A DNA stretch of 57,882 bases from Chloroflexota bacterium (GCA_026710945.1 JAPOQA010000002.1:1-57882); one strand, 5' to 3'. Positions 36,128 through 44,708 are shown, counted from the first letter of the stretch. Notes: generated by a model not told the origin, from the letters alone. Translations and numbers: made by a program.

Positions 36128-36628
36128 TTACGCTGGGCTGGTAGAACGCGGCAGGCCGGCTGAGTTGAGAATGGCCTCTTCCCGCGCGCGCATCTTCGTA
36201 TAGGCGGCATCTTGGTCATGCGTGTGCCCGAGCAGATGCAGGAAGCCGTGGACGAACAGGTAGGCGAGTTCACGCTCCTCGCTGTGGCCGTATTCTGCCG
36301 CCTGGGTCTTCACCCGCGCCAATGAAATCGCGATGTCACCCAAGTATTCGCAATTCTCCGGCGGTAGCGCAGGTTTGCAACCTGCGTCCGGGGACCGCGT
36401 ATCGCGGTGGGCAAATGAGAGCACGTCTGTAGGCGCATCCTTGCCGCGGTAGGTACGGTTGAGTTCCTGAAGGCGCGCGTCGCTCGTTAGCAATACCGTG
36501 ACTTCGACCGACGCAGCGGTGCACGTAGCAACGCGAGCCGCGGTGAGCAGACGCTTGAGCAGCGCCGCTATGTCCGGACGTTCTTCCACATCTTCCCAGA
36601 GGATTGTCAACATCGCACGTACATTCAT
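36128..36628 (-). CDS. ybeY: endoribonuclease YbeY
   Basis: A zinc-dependent endoribonuclease involved in 16S rRNA 3'-end maturation and ribosome quality control, 166 residues. The zinc motif is HGFLHLLGHTHDQD (three His) and the upstream family core is YRGKDAPTDVLSF. Between VLSF and YLGDIAISLARV lies an insertion, AHRDTRSPDAGCKPALPP, encoded by a palindromic repeat (see 36363-36410); it falls in a loop that varies in the family, so the enzyme may still work. Several ATGs are possible; I used 36628, which avoids overlap with the upstream glycosyltransferase gene. The two genes are probably co-transcribed. Confidence 0.9.
   Translation of the reverse strand: MNVRAMLTILWEDVEERPDIAALLKRLLTAARVATCTAASVEVTVLLTSDARLQELNRTYRGKDAPTDVLSFAHRDTRSPDAGCKPALPPENCEYLGDIAISLARVKTQAAEYGHSEERELAYLFVHGFLHLLGHTHDQDAAYTKMRAREEAILNSAGLPRSTSPA
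36363..36410. repeat. palindromic repeat inserted in ybeY
   Basis: CGCAGGTT-TGC-AACCTGCG (36368-36386) preceded by CGGTAG, followed by a second palindrome, ACCGCG-TAT-CGCGGT (36394-36408). The first palindrome, including the CGGTAG lead, recurs in intergenic DNA at 49565-49588. The insertion is in frame within ybeY. Confidence 0.8.
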
Positions 36629-36690
36629 CCATCGGGGAAAGTGGTAGAGACACTGATGAAGTTTCCCCTTCTCGGGAAAGTGCCCGCGTG

Positions 36691-37425
36691 TTAGTTCCGT
36701 GTTGGTCGCGGTTCCCTTAAGAGGCGCCATCGCAACCGCAGCACCTCTCGCATGGCGCGCAGGATAACGCGGAGGCTGCCGCCGGTATTCTCGCCGGCGT
36801 GGCGCGGCAAGTGGCTGATCGAAACTTCGCCGACACCGAAACCGGCGCGCTTGGCTTGGACAAGAAACTCGGTGTTGAAGACCGCGCCTGCCGCCTTGAT
36901 GTCAAGCGTCTCCACCACCTCACGCCGAAAGATCTTGGAACCGCAGTCCACATCATGCACCACAAAGCCAAAGAGGATTCGATTGAGTACATTCCAAAGC
37001 AGTGCGAACAACAGGCGGTGAGAAGGGTCTTGGCGCTGCACGCGGTGGCCGACCACCACGTCGTAGGTATCCAGGGCCTTGAGCATGGGCACAATATCGG
37101 CCGTGCGATATTGTGTGTCGGCGTCGCGCCAGCCGACAATCTCCCATTGTGCAGCCTTGAGGCCCGCCCAAATCGCGGAACCATAGCCGCGAATAGGTTG
37201 GTGGATCAGCCGGACGCGGGCATTCGCAGATTGAATCTGTCGTACGATCTCCGCGGTATTGTCGGTACTGTCGTTGTCAACGACGATGACCTCATAGTCT
37301 TGGGCTACCCGCTGTAGGGTCTGCACACAGTCGTCAACCGTAGCCGCAATATTGTCTGCCTCATTCAGTGCAGGCAGCACGAGGGAGACGGTCAGGGAAG
37401 GTTGCTGCGGTGTCTTCATTGACAT
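36691..37425 (-). CDS. glycosyltransferase family 2 (dolichol-phosphate-mannose-synthase-like)
   Basis: A 244-residue GT-A enzyme that transfers a sugar from a nucleotide-sugar to an acceptor such as a polyprenyl phosphate. Features are SLVLPALNEADNIAATVDDC at the N-terminus, YEVIVVDNDSTDNTAEIV, the DxD-like metal motif WRDADTQYRTADI and a late VHDVDCGSKIFRREVVETL. There is no C-terminal membrane helix. Of several starts, the ATG at 37425 precedes the first conserved strand; a frame open to 37539 adds 38 residues lacking homology. It overlaps the possible upstream starts of ybeY and is probably first of a two-gene unit. Confidence 0.87.
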   Translation of the reverse strand: MSMKTPQQPSLTVSLVLPALNEADNIAATVDDCVQTLQRVAQDYEVIVVDNDSTDNTAEIVRQIQSANARVRLIHQPIRGYGSAIWAGLKAAQWEIVGWRDADTQYRTADIVPMLKALDTYDVVVGHRVQRQDPSHRLLFALLWNVLNRILFGFVVHDVDCGSKIFRREVVETLDIKAAGAVFNTEFLVQAKRAGFGVGEVSISHLPRHAGENTGGSLRVILRAMREVLRLRWRLLREPRPTRN

Positions 37426-38229
37426 ATGCGGGCGTTGCTTCGCTTCCTTATCTTGGTAGGCGCCGAGACTACTTGATGCGACTCGTTGAGTCTTCGCTGC
37501 CAGGCTCGTTGGCAGTAGACCCATCTCATCCGACAACACCGGCTGGCGTTCAACTAAACGTCTCGCCGTAATGGCGACGGTTTGCGCACGTTGCCGGTTT
37601 GCAATGACTATCGTGCGCTTTAACGACCGTCAGGCCTTCTTTGCGCCCGGAACCCAGGGTGCGACCAACTCGCGGCGCGGCAGGAGGTCTTAAATACAGT
37701 ATAAGCCGAACTGGGCCTCGTGACACAGGTGAAGCGCCCCGTCCCCCAACATGCCGCCAAACCGACACTCATCTTGGCACCGCGAGGCGCTAGTGCTTGC
37801 AGGTCCTGGCATATCAGGCCGGCCACGACAGACTCCGGTCGCATGCCGGCGAGCCTCATGACGCTCGTGAGAACGTCAAAGACTACAGAAGTCTGCCGTG
37901 GGCCGCTTGGCCGCATCAGTCGTCTTACACGAATCAAGACTGAGATACTCGCGGTACATGCGCCTCTTGCAAGCCCGCGCCTGCTGCAAGACTCACCTTG
38001 CGTCGATGGCTGCCCCGGGCATTAAACCGACACCGGCCCTTGGGGGAAAGGGCCGGTGTGGGGTGGTGCGAACAGGAGGAGCATTCAGGAGGCAAGCAAG
38101 TTTAGTGAACCATCTGGACATGAATCCCTCGGAATCCGTAGTTGGCACTGGGCGTGGGTGAGTGGCAGTACACCTGGAGCGACGTTACCGTTCCGAGAAG
38201 AGAAGGGTGCAGTATGTGTGCGTCCACTT
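37426..38229. other. gene-free region downstream of the c-di-AMP riboswitch
   Basis: No recognisable coding region. On the minus strand, directly after the terminator-like hairpin, a 41-codon frame begins at GTG 38227 and stops near 38104. Another minus-strand frame (37937-37620, 105 codons) has mixed composition and no recognised family. A perfect 12-bp hairpin, ACACCGGCCCTT/AAGGGCCGGTGT, sits at 38030-38059. This is where the riboswitch target would be expected, so a decayed gene is possible. Confidence 0.5.
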
Positions 38230-38230
38230 A

Positions 38231-38272
38231 ACGACAAAAGAGCTTCCTCGGCTTTGCCAGCCTAAAGCTCTT
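38231..38272 (-). terminator. terminator-like hairpin after the riboswitch aptamer
   Basis: On the minus strand, AAGAGCTT (38272-38265) pairs with AAGCTCTT (38245-38238), with an inner GGCT/AGCC helix, followed by TTTTGTCGTT. The 5' arm starts five bases after the aptamer's last conserved GGCG, so folding of aptamer and hairpin could compete: an expression platform working by transcription termination. Confidence 0.6.
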
Positions 38273-38384
38273 CCTATCGCCTACGAGGTTAGCTGTCGGG
38301 TTAGGGTGGAAAGAGTCACCCTCCGCACGACTGCGGTTCACCCCAATTGCCGGGTCCCCCGCTCCATTTAAGGATTTGGCGCAT
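38262..38384 (-). ncRNA. ydaO/yuaA-type c-di-AMP riboswitch
   Basis: Read on the minus strand, the RNA contains the family's conserved blocks in order: GCGCCAAATCC (P1 5' side), GGAGCGGGGGACCC, TTGGGGTGAACC, a variable stem-loop, GAGGGTGACTC, CCCGACAGCTAACC and TCGTAGGCGATAGGAAGAG. These match the c-di-AMP-binding ydaO class, whose crystal structures show a pseudo-symmetric fold with two ligands. Such riboswitches usually turn off genes for cell-wall hydrolases or K+ and osmolyte transport. A possible promoter, TTGCAC-17-TATGCA (38466 to 38438), lies just upstream. No intact gene follows. Confidence 0.87.
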
Positions 38385-38437
38385 TACTACGGTAAATTCA
38401 CCGTACCACAACAGTTTTTGGTGCGCAAGAGTTTGAA

Positions 38438-38466
38438 TGCATAATCTTCAGATTTTCCGTGTGCAA
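38438..38466 (-). promoter_or_regulatory. putative promoter of the riboswitch transcript
   Basis: On the minus strand TTGCAC (38466-38461) and TATGCA (38443-38438) are 17 bases apart, placing transcription start about 47 bases before the first conserved aptamer base. Confidence 0.5.
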
Positions 38467-38551
38467 CTCTGTGATTGAACAGCCGGCGGAGTCAAGACCG
38501 CAGATACCAATTGCCGAGTCTTCTCTTCACAGATGCAACGAGTCTCCGCGG

Positions 38552-40114
38552 CTAGGAATCCAGGTAGACTCGATTCAGCCATGGTCGCGCCGTAGCGGAG
38601 AGTTGCACGTCACGCACCCAAGGCTTGATGAGTACACATTGCTTGCCGTGCCACAGCGGTGTCACGGGCGCATCCAACGCAATGCGCTGTTCGATCTCTC
38701 CGATCGTCGTTCTTCTCCGGCCTTTGTCTTGCTCTCCCCGTGCTTGGAGCAGGAGTGCGTCAACTTCCGAGCTGCGGTAGCCACTGTAATTCGTCAGACT
38801 TGTCGAGCGAAAGAGCGGATCGAGGAGAGCTTGCGGATCAGGATAGTCGGCTTGCCGCGTGAATAGGAAGAGCTGATAGGGATTCTCACGGGTTTCAAGG
38901 TTGCCGGCGAATGTGGCCCAGGGCTCGCGCTGGATGCGGACTCGTATGCCGAGATGCTCCTGAAACATATTGATCAGCGCCGTCATGGTAGGCGGCGTCG
39001 GGCCGCGCGTGCCCGGTACGGTAAACGTGACCTCCGGCAGGTTGCTGGCATCGCGATACCGGGACTCCGCCAGCGCCTGCCTCGCCTTGAAAATGTCAAA
39101 ATCCACGGTTTCAGCGTCGCCGTTGTGCGCCAGCGAAGGTGGGAGGAGCGAAGTTGCCTTGCCCACGGTATTGGAGAATACTTGCTCAACGATGGCCGCG
39201 CGGTCAATGGCAAAGGCAAATGCCTGACGCACGCCCTCGTCATCGAAGGGCGGAATGCGGTTGTTCATGGCGAGAAACGTCATCTCGAGAGCATCGTGGA
39301 TAACCAAGTCTTTATGTAAAGGATTATTCCTATCAAGCACTGCCGCAATGTCGTTCGCGTCAACGTACAGAATGTCCAGGGAATCGTCAGCATAGCCGCT
39401 CAGGGATTGCGCACCAACCCTACCGGTGATCTCAATCCGATCCAGCAGCGGCTCAAAACCATAGAAGCCTTCACTCCGTGCCAAGGTCAATAATTCGCCG
39501 GGAATCCAATCTACAACAGCAAACGGGCCGCTGCCCTGTGGCGATGCACCGTTCCCTATCCCAGAGGGCGCCTGGACATACGTGGTCGGGTGCGTGAGTT
39601 TTGTGGGGAATGTAAGATCGGGCTCGATGAGGTCAATTTCGAGCGTGCGCGCATTGACGACGCGTACACCGCTTATGTCCTGGGCGACTTCATTGCGGTA
39701 CTGAGCAAAACCCACAATATTGCCGAGGAATAGTCGCGCCCGCGGCGACTCGAAGCGAGGATCAAGGAGGTGCTCCCACGTATCCTTGATGTGAGCGGCA
39801 ACGAGTTGCTCTCCATCGTGAAAGCGGAGACCCGGACGCAGAGGAAATTGATACGTGCGGCCATCTGCTGACATCGACCAACGCTGCGCGAGGTCAGGGA
39901 TTGGATCCCCTTCAGCATTCAGCGCAACCAGTCCGCTGTACACGTGGGCCGCTAACTGGGCGTCGAGATCGGATTGCAGCGTCGCCGGGTCAAGCTCGTT
40001 CGGCAGTGGCATTTGGATGCGCAATGTCCCGCCGGACTTATCGTCACCACAGCCAGTGAGCAAAGGTGTCAGAAACCCCGCAAGAATGCTTGCGAGCACC
40101 GTGCGGCGTTGCAC
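38552..40114 (-). CDS. ABC transporter peptide-binding lipoprotein (SBP family 5)
   Basis: A 520-residue extracytoplasmic solute-binding lipoprotein of the oligopeptide/nickel family. The signal sequence RRTVLASILAGFLTPLLTGC ends in a lipobox (LLTGC) followed by GDDKSGG. Family features include GTLRIQMPLPNELDPATLQ, VYSGLVALNAEGDPIPDLAQRW, YQFPLRPGLRFHDG, VRQAFAFAIDRAAIVEQV and a C-terminal WVRDVQLSATARPWLNRVYLD. The GTG at 40114 has a GAGGAG site nine bases upstream; in-frame GTG 40150 and ATG 40141 are alternatives. The cognate permease and ATPase genes are not adjacent, so it is an orphan binding protein sharing a transporter encoded elsewhere (inference). Confidence 0.9.
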   Translation of the reverse strand: MQRRTVLASILAGFLTPLLTGCGDDKSGGTLRIQMPLPNELDPATLQSDLDAQLAAHVYSGLVALNAEGDPIPDLAQRWSMSADGRTYQFPLRPGLRFHDGEQLVAAHIKDTWEHLLDPRFESPRARLFLGNIVGFAQYRNEVAQDISGVRVVNARTLEIDLIEPDLTFPTKLTHPTTYVQAPSGIGNGASPQGSGPFAVVDWIPGELLTLARSEGFYGFEPLLDRIEITGRVGAQSLSGYADDSLDILYVDANDIAAVLDRNNPLHKDLVIHDALEMTFLAMNNRIPPFDDEGVRQAFAFAIDRAAIVEQVFSNTVGKATSLLPPSLAHNGDAETVDFDIFKARQALAESRYRDASNLPEVTFTVPGTRGPTPPTMTALINMFQEHLGIRVRIQREPWATFAGNLETRENPYQLFLFTRQADYPDPQALLDPLFRSTSLTNYSGYRSSEVDALLLQARGEQDKGRRRTTIGEIEQRIALDAPVTPLWHGKQCVLIKPWVRDVQLSATARPWLNRVYLDS

Positions 40115-40487
40115 TAAACAATTCTCCTCGCAGGAGCGCATCTCAGCCACCGTGGCGCTCCTTGGTTTCGTGATGTCATGGGCAATTCTCTCTCAATAGG
40201 CATGCTCGGTCTTCTCCTCTGCACGCAATGGCTTCCCGCAATTTATTTGAGTCCAGTAGGACCGCAACGTGCGGAATTCTGCAATCACACGGCACCGGAC
40301 CTAATGGGGCGGGAACTAGGGTAAACTCGCTTACCGCAAATCAACGGGTCACATGTTTGGCGTTCGAGAACGCCCTGTATCTATGAATCTAATCGGATTC
40401 AACCAGACTAGGAGCACACATTCAGCGGGGACACCGGATCCTCCGAGCGGTACATACAGGGATGATTCCGATCGATGCCCTCATAGA

Positions 40488-40515
40488 GCACGGTATCGTG
40501 CCCCTCTCGTATAAT
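40488..40515 (+). promoter_or_regulatory. putative promoter with operator-like inverted repeat (aldo/keto reductase)
   Basis: A TATAAT -10 box lies at 40510-40515, 41 bases before the start codon. Just upstream, GCACG-GTAT-CGTGC (40488-40501) overlaps the expected -35 position, and no good -35 hexamer is visible, as in activator- or repressor-dependent promoters. A second inverted repeat, GGCGTTC-GA-GAACGCC, is at 40359-40374. The rest of 40115-40487 shows no gene. Confidence 0.5.
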
Positions 40516-40555
40516 ATGCGTTGAGAACCCATGCTGTCGAGAGAAGGGATTTCGG

Positions 40556-41497
40556 ATGCGCTATCGAACGTTAGGTCGCACTGGCTTAGAGGTTTCACTG
40601 CTCGGCATTGGAACCGGAGGACCCAGCAACTTTGGGCAGAGTTCCGGTGTGCCGGAGGCCGACATCCATCGCCTCGTGCGGCGGGCGCTCGACGTAGGGG
40701 TGAACATCTTCGACTCTGCCGCCGGGTACCGAGACAGCGAGGCCATCCTGGGACGGGCGCTCAAAGGCGTGCCGCGCGATCGCTACTACCTGGCGACGAA
40801 GTTCACGCCGGAGCAAGATGGCGCGGTCGCCACGCCGGATGACGTGGTGGCTTCGGTAGAGCGCAGCCTCAGTCGCTTGCAAACGGATTCCGTCGAGGTA
40901 CTTCAGTTCCACGGCGTACGTCCGCAGCAATACCGCGCGGTGATGGAACGCTTGCTGCCAACGGTGCTGAAGCTGCAAGAACAGGGCAAGTGCCGCTGGA
41001 TTGGCATCACTGAGCAATACGGAGAAGACGGCGCGCACGAAACGCTGCAGATGGCGCTGGCAGACGACCACTTCGACACAGCCATGGTCGGCTACAACAT
41101 GCTCAATCAAAGCGCCGATAATCTCGTATATCCGCAATGCCTGGAACACAATGTGGGAGTTTTCATCATGTTTGCCGTGCGGCGCGTCCTCGCCGTGCCG
41201 GCGCGCCTGGAACAGACGGTTGCAGACCTGAAGCAGCGCGGTCTGGTGGCCGCGGACGCCGTACCTCCTTCTGCGCCTCTCGATTGGCTGATCCATGGCA
41301 ACGTGGATTCCATACCGAGCGCGGCATACAAGTTCACGGCGATGCATCCCGCCGTGAGCACGGTGCTGAGCGGCACCGCCAATCTGGAGCACTTTGAAAA
41401 CAACCTGCGGGCGCTCGAGGACCCCACGCTGCCGGATGCCGACTACGCGCGTTTGCATGCACTCTTCGGCAATGTCACTGATCCCATTGGGAACTAG
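40556..41497 (+). CDS. aldo/keto reductase family oxidoreductase
   Basis: A 313-residue NAD(P)H-dependent TIM-barrel reductase. The start MRYRTLGRTGLEVSLLGIGTGG is typical. The catalytic tetrad is Asp53 and Tyr58 (NIFDSAAGYRDSE), Lys82 (YLATKFTPE) and His119 (LQFHGV). A cofactor-binding end is suggested by VSTVLSGTANLEHFENNL. The substrate is unknown; sugar aldehydes, ketosteroids and quinones are possible in this family. Preceded by AAGGGA and its own promoter-like sequence. Confidence 0.92.
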   Translation: MRYRTLGRTGLEVSLLGIGTGGPSNFGQSSGVPEADIHRLVRRALDVGVNIFDSAAGYRDSEAILGRALKGVPRDRYYLATKFTPEQDGAVATPDDVVASVERSLSRLQTDSVEVLQFHGVRPQQYRAVMERLLPTVLKLQEQGKCRWIGITEQYGEDGAHETLQMALADDHFDTAMVGYNMLNQSADNLVYPQCLEHNVGVFIMFAVRRVLAVPARLEQTVADLKQRGLVAADAVPPSAPLDWLIHGNVDSIPSAAYKFTAMHPAVSTVLSGTANLEHFENNLRALEDPTLPDADYARLHALFGNVTDPIGN

Positions 41498-41531
41498 CCT
41501 TGTAGCCGGCGCAGATTCCCATGGTATCGAC

Positions 41532-42425
41532 TTACTCCCAACGGCCCAGGTGCGGCAGTGGTCTCGTAATCGCCAGCATAGGGCGCGCAAGTGTCGGCGC
41601 AGTGGCTAGCGGTGTCTCTTCCCCCCCGCCAGGGGATTGTAAGCCCCAATAATCCTTGTAGAGCAGGAAGACGGCTGGAATAAGCAGTGGACGGATCAGC
41701 TGAATTGCCGCCCACGTGAGGTCTGGCAGGGCAACGAGGAGCAAGGCTCGCGTAGCATGCGGGAGGGCGAGCAGCAGCCCACCGCCTACCAGGCCGAGGG
41801 GAAGCGCGATGGGTGCGCTCGCAAGGACAAGCGTACTCATGCACACCCAGAACGAGCGCCCGCTCAGCCGCCAGGACTCGACGGTTGCAAGCGTGCCCGG
41901 CAGATCACCGTGCACGGCAAAGAAGGGCGCCAGCATGGTGCGCGTGTGAATGGCAAGCGCCACGCCACCTGCAGCAATCCACCAGAATCCATCTGCAAAA
42001 GGTTGGACGCCATCCCCCAGCGGGATTATATCCTTCTGTCTGGCATGCAGCCAGACGAGCGCACTGAACGGAATCCAGAACATGAGGCTGGTATGAGCAT
42101 TCGTCCAAAGGTAGCGAAACACCCAATGCAGCGCAATTCTGCTCGCTTGTACCACACCTATTGCGCGTCCCTGCGCGTGATACGCCACCAGCACCATAAC
42201 TACTAGCGTGCCGAGTACGACAGTAAGCGAGCGCAGGAAGTAGAGCAGCACTTGCTGCCAGCCGTTAGGTTCAGGAATGAGCACGGTCAGTGCGGCTACG
42301 AGGAGCGCTGGCGAAACATACAATGCGGTAAGGCGTCCGTAGGTGGCGATGTGAGGACGCACCAATGAAATGCCTCTTGCAAAGTATTGCGCTGCCAACC
42401 GCCATGCAGCAAAGAAGGTATCCAT
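41532..42425 (-). CDS. multi-pass membrane protein of unknown function
   Basis: A 297-residue integral membrane protein with about six hydrophobic helices, for example LTALYVSPALLVAALTVLI, LLYFLRSLTVVLGTLVVMVLVAY, WWIAAGGVALAIHTRTML and TLVLASAPIALPLGLVGGGLLL. The C-terminal 30 residues are Pro/Gly-rich and soluble. I recognise no family; the layout resembles uncharacterised actinobacterial and Chloroflexota DUF624- or glycerophosphodiester-domain-like proteins but lacks their motifs. Convergent with the aldo/keto reductase gene, 34 bases apart. Ribosome site weak. Confidence 0.75.
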   Translation of the reverse strand: MDTFFAAWRLAAQYFARGISLVRPHIATYGRLTALYVSPALLVAALTVLIPEPNGWQQVLLYFLRSLTVVLGTLVVMVLVAYHAQGRAIGVVQASRIALHWVFRYLWTNAHTSLMFWIPFSALVWLHARQKDIIPLGDGVQPFADGFWWIAAGGVALAIHTRTMLAPFFAVHGDLPGTLATVESWRLSGRSFWVCMSTLVLASAPIALPLGLVGGGLLLALPHATRALLLVALPDLTWAAIQLIRPLLIPAVFLLYKDYWGLQSPGGGEETPLATAPTLARPMLAITRPLPHLGRWE

Positions 42426-42608
42426 CTTTTACGTCGTCCTCGTGTGCCTTAGAAGGACAACTATCCTACCGTAAGAGTAGCACAAGGCCGGAGGACGCGG
42501 ACACATGCGCAGTGTCGCGGCGTTTCTTGCACGAGTTACAGAGAGCGCTCCGGCGAATCCTCACGGCAGCCGCAAATGCGCCTCCTGCATAGGGCATGAG
42601 TGTAGACC

Positions 42609-42890
42609 TTAAGCCGGATCATTTGCCCTGTTCATGCGTTGAATTATCTCCGATAGCCGCGACCAACTTTGCAGAGTTGCCGGCAGCACCAATGCGGATT
42701 CAACGAACTCCCTTGAATAGCTGATAATCGAAAAGATCCTGCCGACGGTGAATTCCATGTTCGTTGCCGCGAAACAGAGATTGAAGAGGATGAGGCCAAG
42801 CTTCGCGGAGTAGATTGCGCCGTAGACGTAGGCTTCCGTGTCCGACAACCTAATCCCGATTCTTCGTATATTTTGCAAGTGGGACAGCAT
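42609..42890 (-). pseudogene. fragment of an ABC six-transmembrane-domain protein
   Basis: 93 codons that resemble only the C-terminal third of proteins annotated as ABC transporter six-transmembrane domain proteins: LSDTEAYVYGAIYSAKLGLILFNLCFA, MEFTVGRIFSIISYSREFVESALVLP and LQSWSRLSEIIQRMNR. In full-length relatives roughly 180 residues precede this part; no frame upstream (42891-43113) continues it. Likely a decayed remnant. No substantial ribosome site. Confidence 0.65.
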
Positions 42891-43113
42891 GCCTTCGGGA
42901 TGCGCTGACTCTAGAACGCGGACTTGCTACTCCGTCTGCTGGTTGTACGCGGCATTCAAGCGATAGAACCGCCGGGGCCCCGGATGGTCGTTGGCCTGCG
43001 GAACGGCTGTGGTATCGTGAAGCCGGTGCTGGTCGCAGACCGCTTTGAAAAAGACGGCCGCATCGCAGTCCCACAAGAGTACCCCCTTCAGAATTTGAGT
43101 GAGTGTGCGATTG

Positions 43114-44391
43114 ATGACGAAGACCACTGAAAATAACGAACCTAACAGAGAGCCAACCACACCGCCGGGTCAGCCGCGCATGCGGCCCTGTGTGGTTGTG
43201 CACTATCACGAAGTGGGCCTGAAGGGCCGCAACCGGCCGTTCTTTTTGAGTACGCTCGAAGAAAACCTGCGCCAAGGTACCGCGGGCCTGGGTGTGAAGC
43301 AAATCGAGCGTGCCAGCGGACGCATTCTGCTGTGGCTGGAGCCGGACGCCCCCTGGGAGCCGTTGCGCGCTCGCATCGCGCGGGTTTTTGGGGTCGTGAA
43401 CTTCGCGCGCGGGTATGCAGTGCAACCGGTCCTCGATACCCTCATTCGGAGCGTGCTGAATCGGTTACCGGAAGCGAATTCCTTCAAGACATTCGCCGTA
43501 CGCGCGCGCCGTGCATTCAAGGACCTCCCGCTTTCCTCGCGGGAGATAGCGGTCAACTTAGGCGCGGCAGTGCAGGCGGCGAGTGGCGCGGGGGGAAACC
43601 TCAGCGCGCCGGACATGACGATCTACGTCGAAGTGCTGCCGCAGTTTGCCCTGTTCTTCTTTGACAAAATACGCGGCCCCGGCGGACTGCCGGTTGGCTG
43701 CAGCGCGCCGGTCACGGTGCTGCTCTCCGGCGGCATCGATTCGCCCGTGGCCGCCTGCCGCATGCTAAAACGCGGTTCCCGTGCCGTGCTCGTGCACTTT
43801 CATTCGTTCCCGTACCTCAACAACGCTTCCCAAGAGAAAGCGCGCGAGTTGTCGCAAGTGATTCGCGGGTACCAAGGGGATACTGTGCTCTACCTTGTTC
43901 CATTGGGTGAGATCCAGCGCCAGATCGTCGTTGCGTGCCCTGCGCCTTACCGCGTTGTGCTTTACCGGCGTTTTATGGTGCGCATTGCGGAAGAACTAGG
44001 CAAACGGCACGGCGCGCAGGCGCTGGTAACCGGCGACAGCCTGGGCCAAGTCGCCTCGCAGACCATCGAAAATCTTACCGCCATCGATGACGCCGCCACA
44101 CAGATCATCCTGCGACCGCTCGTCGGCATGGATAAGCAGGAAATTGCCGATGAGGCCGAACGCATCGGCTCCTACGCCATCTCGATCCAGCCCGATCAGG
44201 ACTGCTGTGCGCTGTTCGTGCCTGCCAATCCCTCCATACACACGGACCTCAATGGCATCCGCAACGCCGAATCTGTATTGGACGTGGAGTCTCTCGTACA
44301 GCAGGGCATCGCCGAAGCGGAGATTGTGGAATACCGGCAAGGAGACACCAAGTCTGCCGCCGTGCAGAAGAAGAGTACATTGTCTGTGTAA
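43114..44391 (+). CDS. thiI: tRNA 4-thiouridine synthase (ThiI)
   Basis: ThiI makes 4-thiouridine at position 8 of tRNA and, in some bacteria, sulfur carrier protein for thiamine. About 425 residues. A ferredoxin-like/THUMP part covers residues 25-190, beginning VVVHYHEVGLKGRNRPFF, which is the family start, followed by RARIARVFGVVNFARGYAV. The PP-loop ATPase motif is VLLSGGIDSPVAACRML. The GDSLGQVASQTIENL segment is conserved for tRNA binding. There is no C-terminal rhodanese domain; the sequence ends QDCCALFVPANP and a short tail, so it is the short form. Start uncertain: ATG 43114 chosen, the next ATG (43180) directly precedes the conserved region. Confidence 0.92.
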   Translation: MTKTTENNEPNREPTTPPGQPRMRPCVVVHYHEVGLKGRNRPFFLSTLEENLRQGTAGLGVKQIERASGRILLWLEPDAPWEPLRARIARVFGVVNFARGYAVQPVLDTLIRSVLNRLPEANSFKTFAVRARRAFKDLPLSSREIAVNLGAAVQAASGAGGNLSAPDMTIYVEVLPQFALFFFDKIRGPGGLPVGCSAPVTVLLSGGIDSPVAACRMLKRGSRAVLVHFHSFPYLNNASQEKARELSQVIRGYQGDTVLYLVPLGEIQRQIVVACPAPYRVVLYRRFMVRIAEELGKRHGAQALVTGDSLGQVASQTIENLTAIDDAATQIILRPLVGMDKQEIADEAERIGSYAISIQPDQDCCALFVPANPSIHTDLNGIRNAESVLDVESLVQQGIAEAEIVEYRQGDTKSAAVQKKSTLSV

Positions 44392-44424
44392 AATGAAACA
44401 TACGTAGCTAGTCAGGTTAAAACA

Positions 44425-44662
44425 ATGAAAATCAGCTATGACCCTGAGGCAGACGCGCTTTACATCCGCCTCATCGCGGGCAGGCAGGAGTGCCGCACGC
44501 TGCGGCTGAATGAGGAAGTCGCCCTCGATGTCGGCCCTGGAGAGGTACTCGTCGGCATTGAGATTCTCGATGCGTCACACGTGCTGGGAGACGGTGAGGC
44601 GCCGGGCTGTGGAACTGATAAACGTGAGGGCAGCCGCAGAGGCGACCGTAGAGCGCCAGTAG
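44425..44662 (+). pseudogene. DUF2283 protein with a frameshift
   Basis: The first 55 residues are a good DUF2283 domain: MKISYDPEADALYIRL, then VALDVGPGEVLVGIEILDASHVLGDGEAP. In the reading frame as given the rest is GCGTDKREGSRRGDRRA and so on, ending at 44712, which looks non-native. Removing one G from the CCGGG run near 44602 restores a natural ending, APAVELINVRAAAEATVERQ, with a stop at 44660-44662. It is therefore either a recent pseudogene or a sequencing/assembly error. DUF2283 proteins are small and of unknown function, often near toxin-like genes. Confidence 0.6.
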
Positions 44663-44708
44663 CCAGACTGTCGGTCGCGCCCGGCGGGAGGAGCGGGGGC
44701 GTCACCCC

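Noticed and set aside
37620-37937. 105-codon minus-strand frame after the riboswitch
   Set aside because: It would be a tempting riboswitch target, but it begins about 300 bases past the hairpin, has no ribosome site and matches no family I know; kept only as possible decayed sequence.
38030-38059. 12-bp hairpin as the riboswitch terminator
   Set aside because: The hairpin abutting the aptamer (38238-38272) with its T-run is the better candidate; this one lacks a T-run and resembles the GAGAGGG/GGCCGG repeat family.
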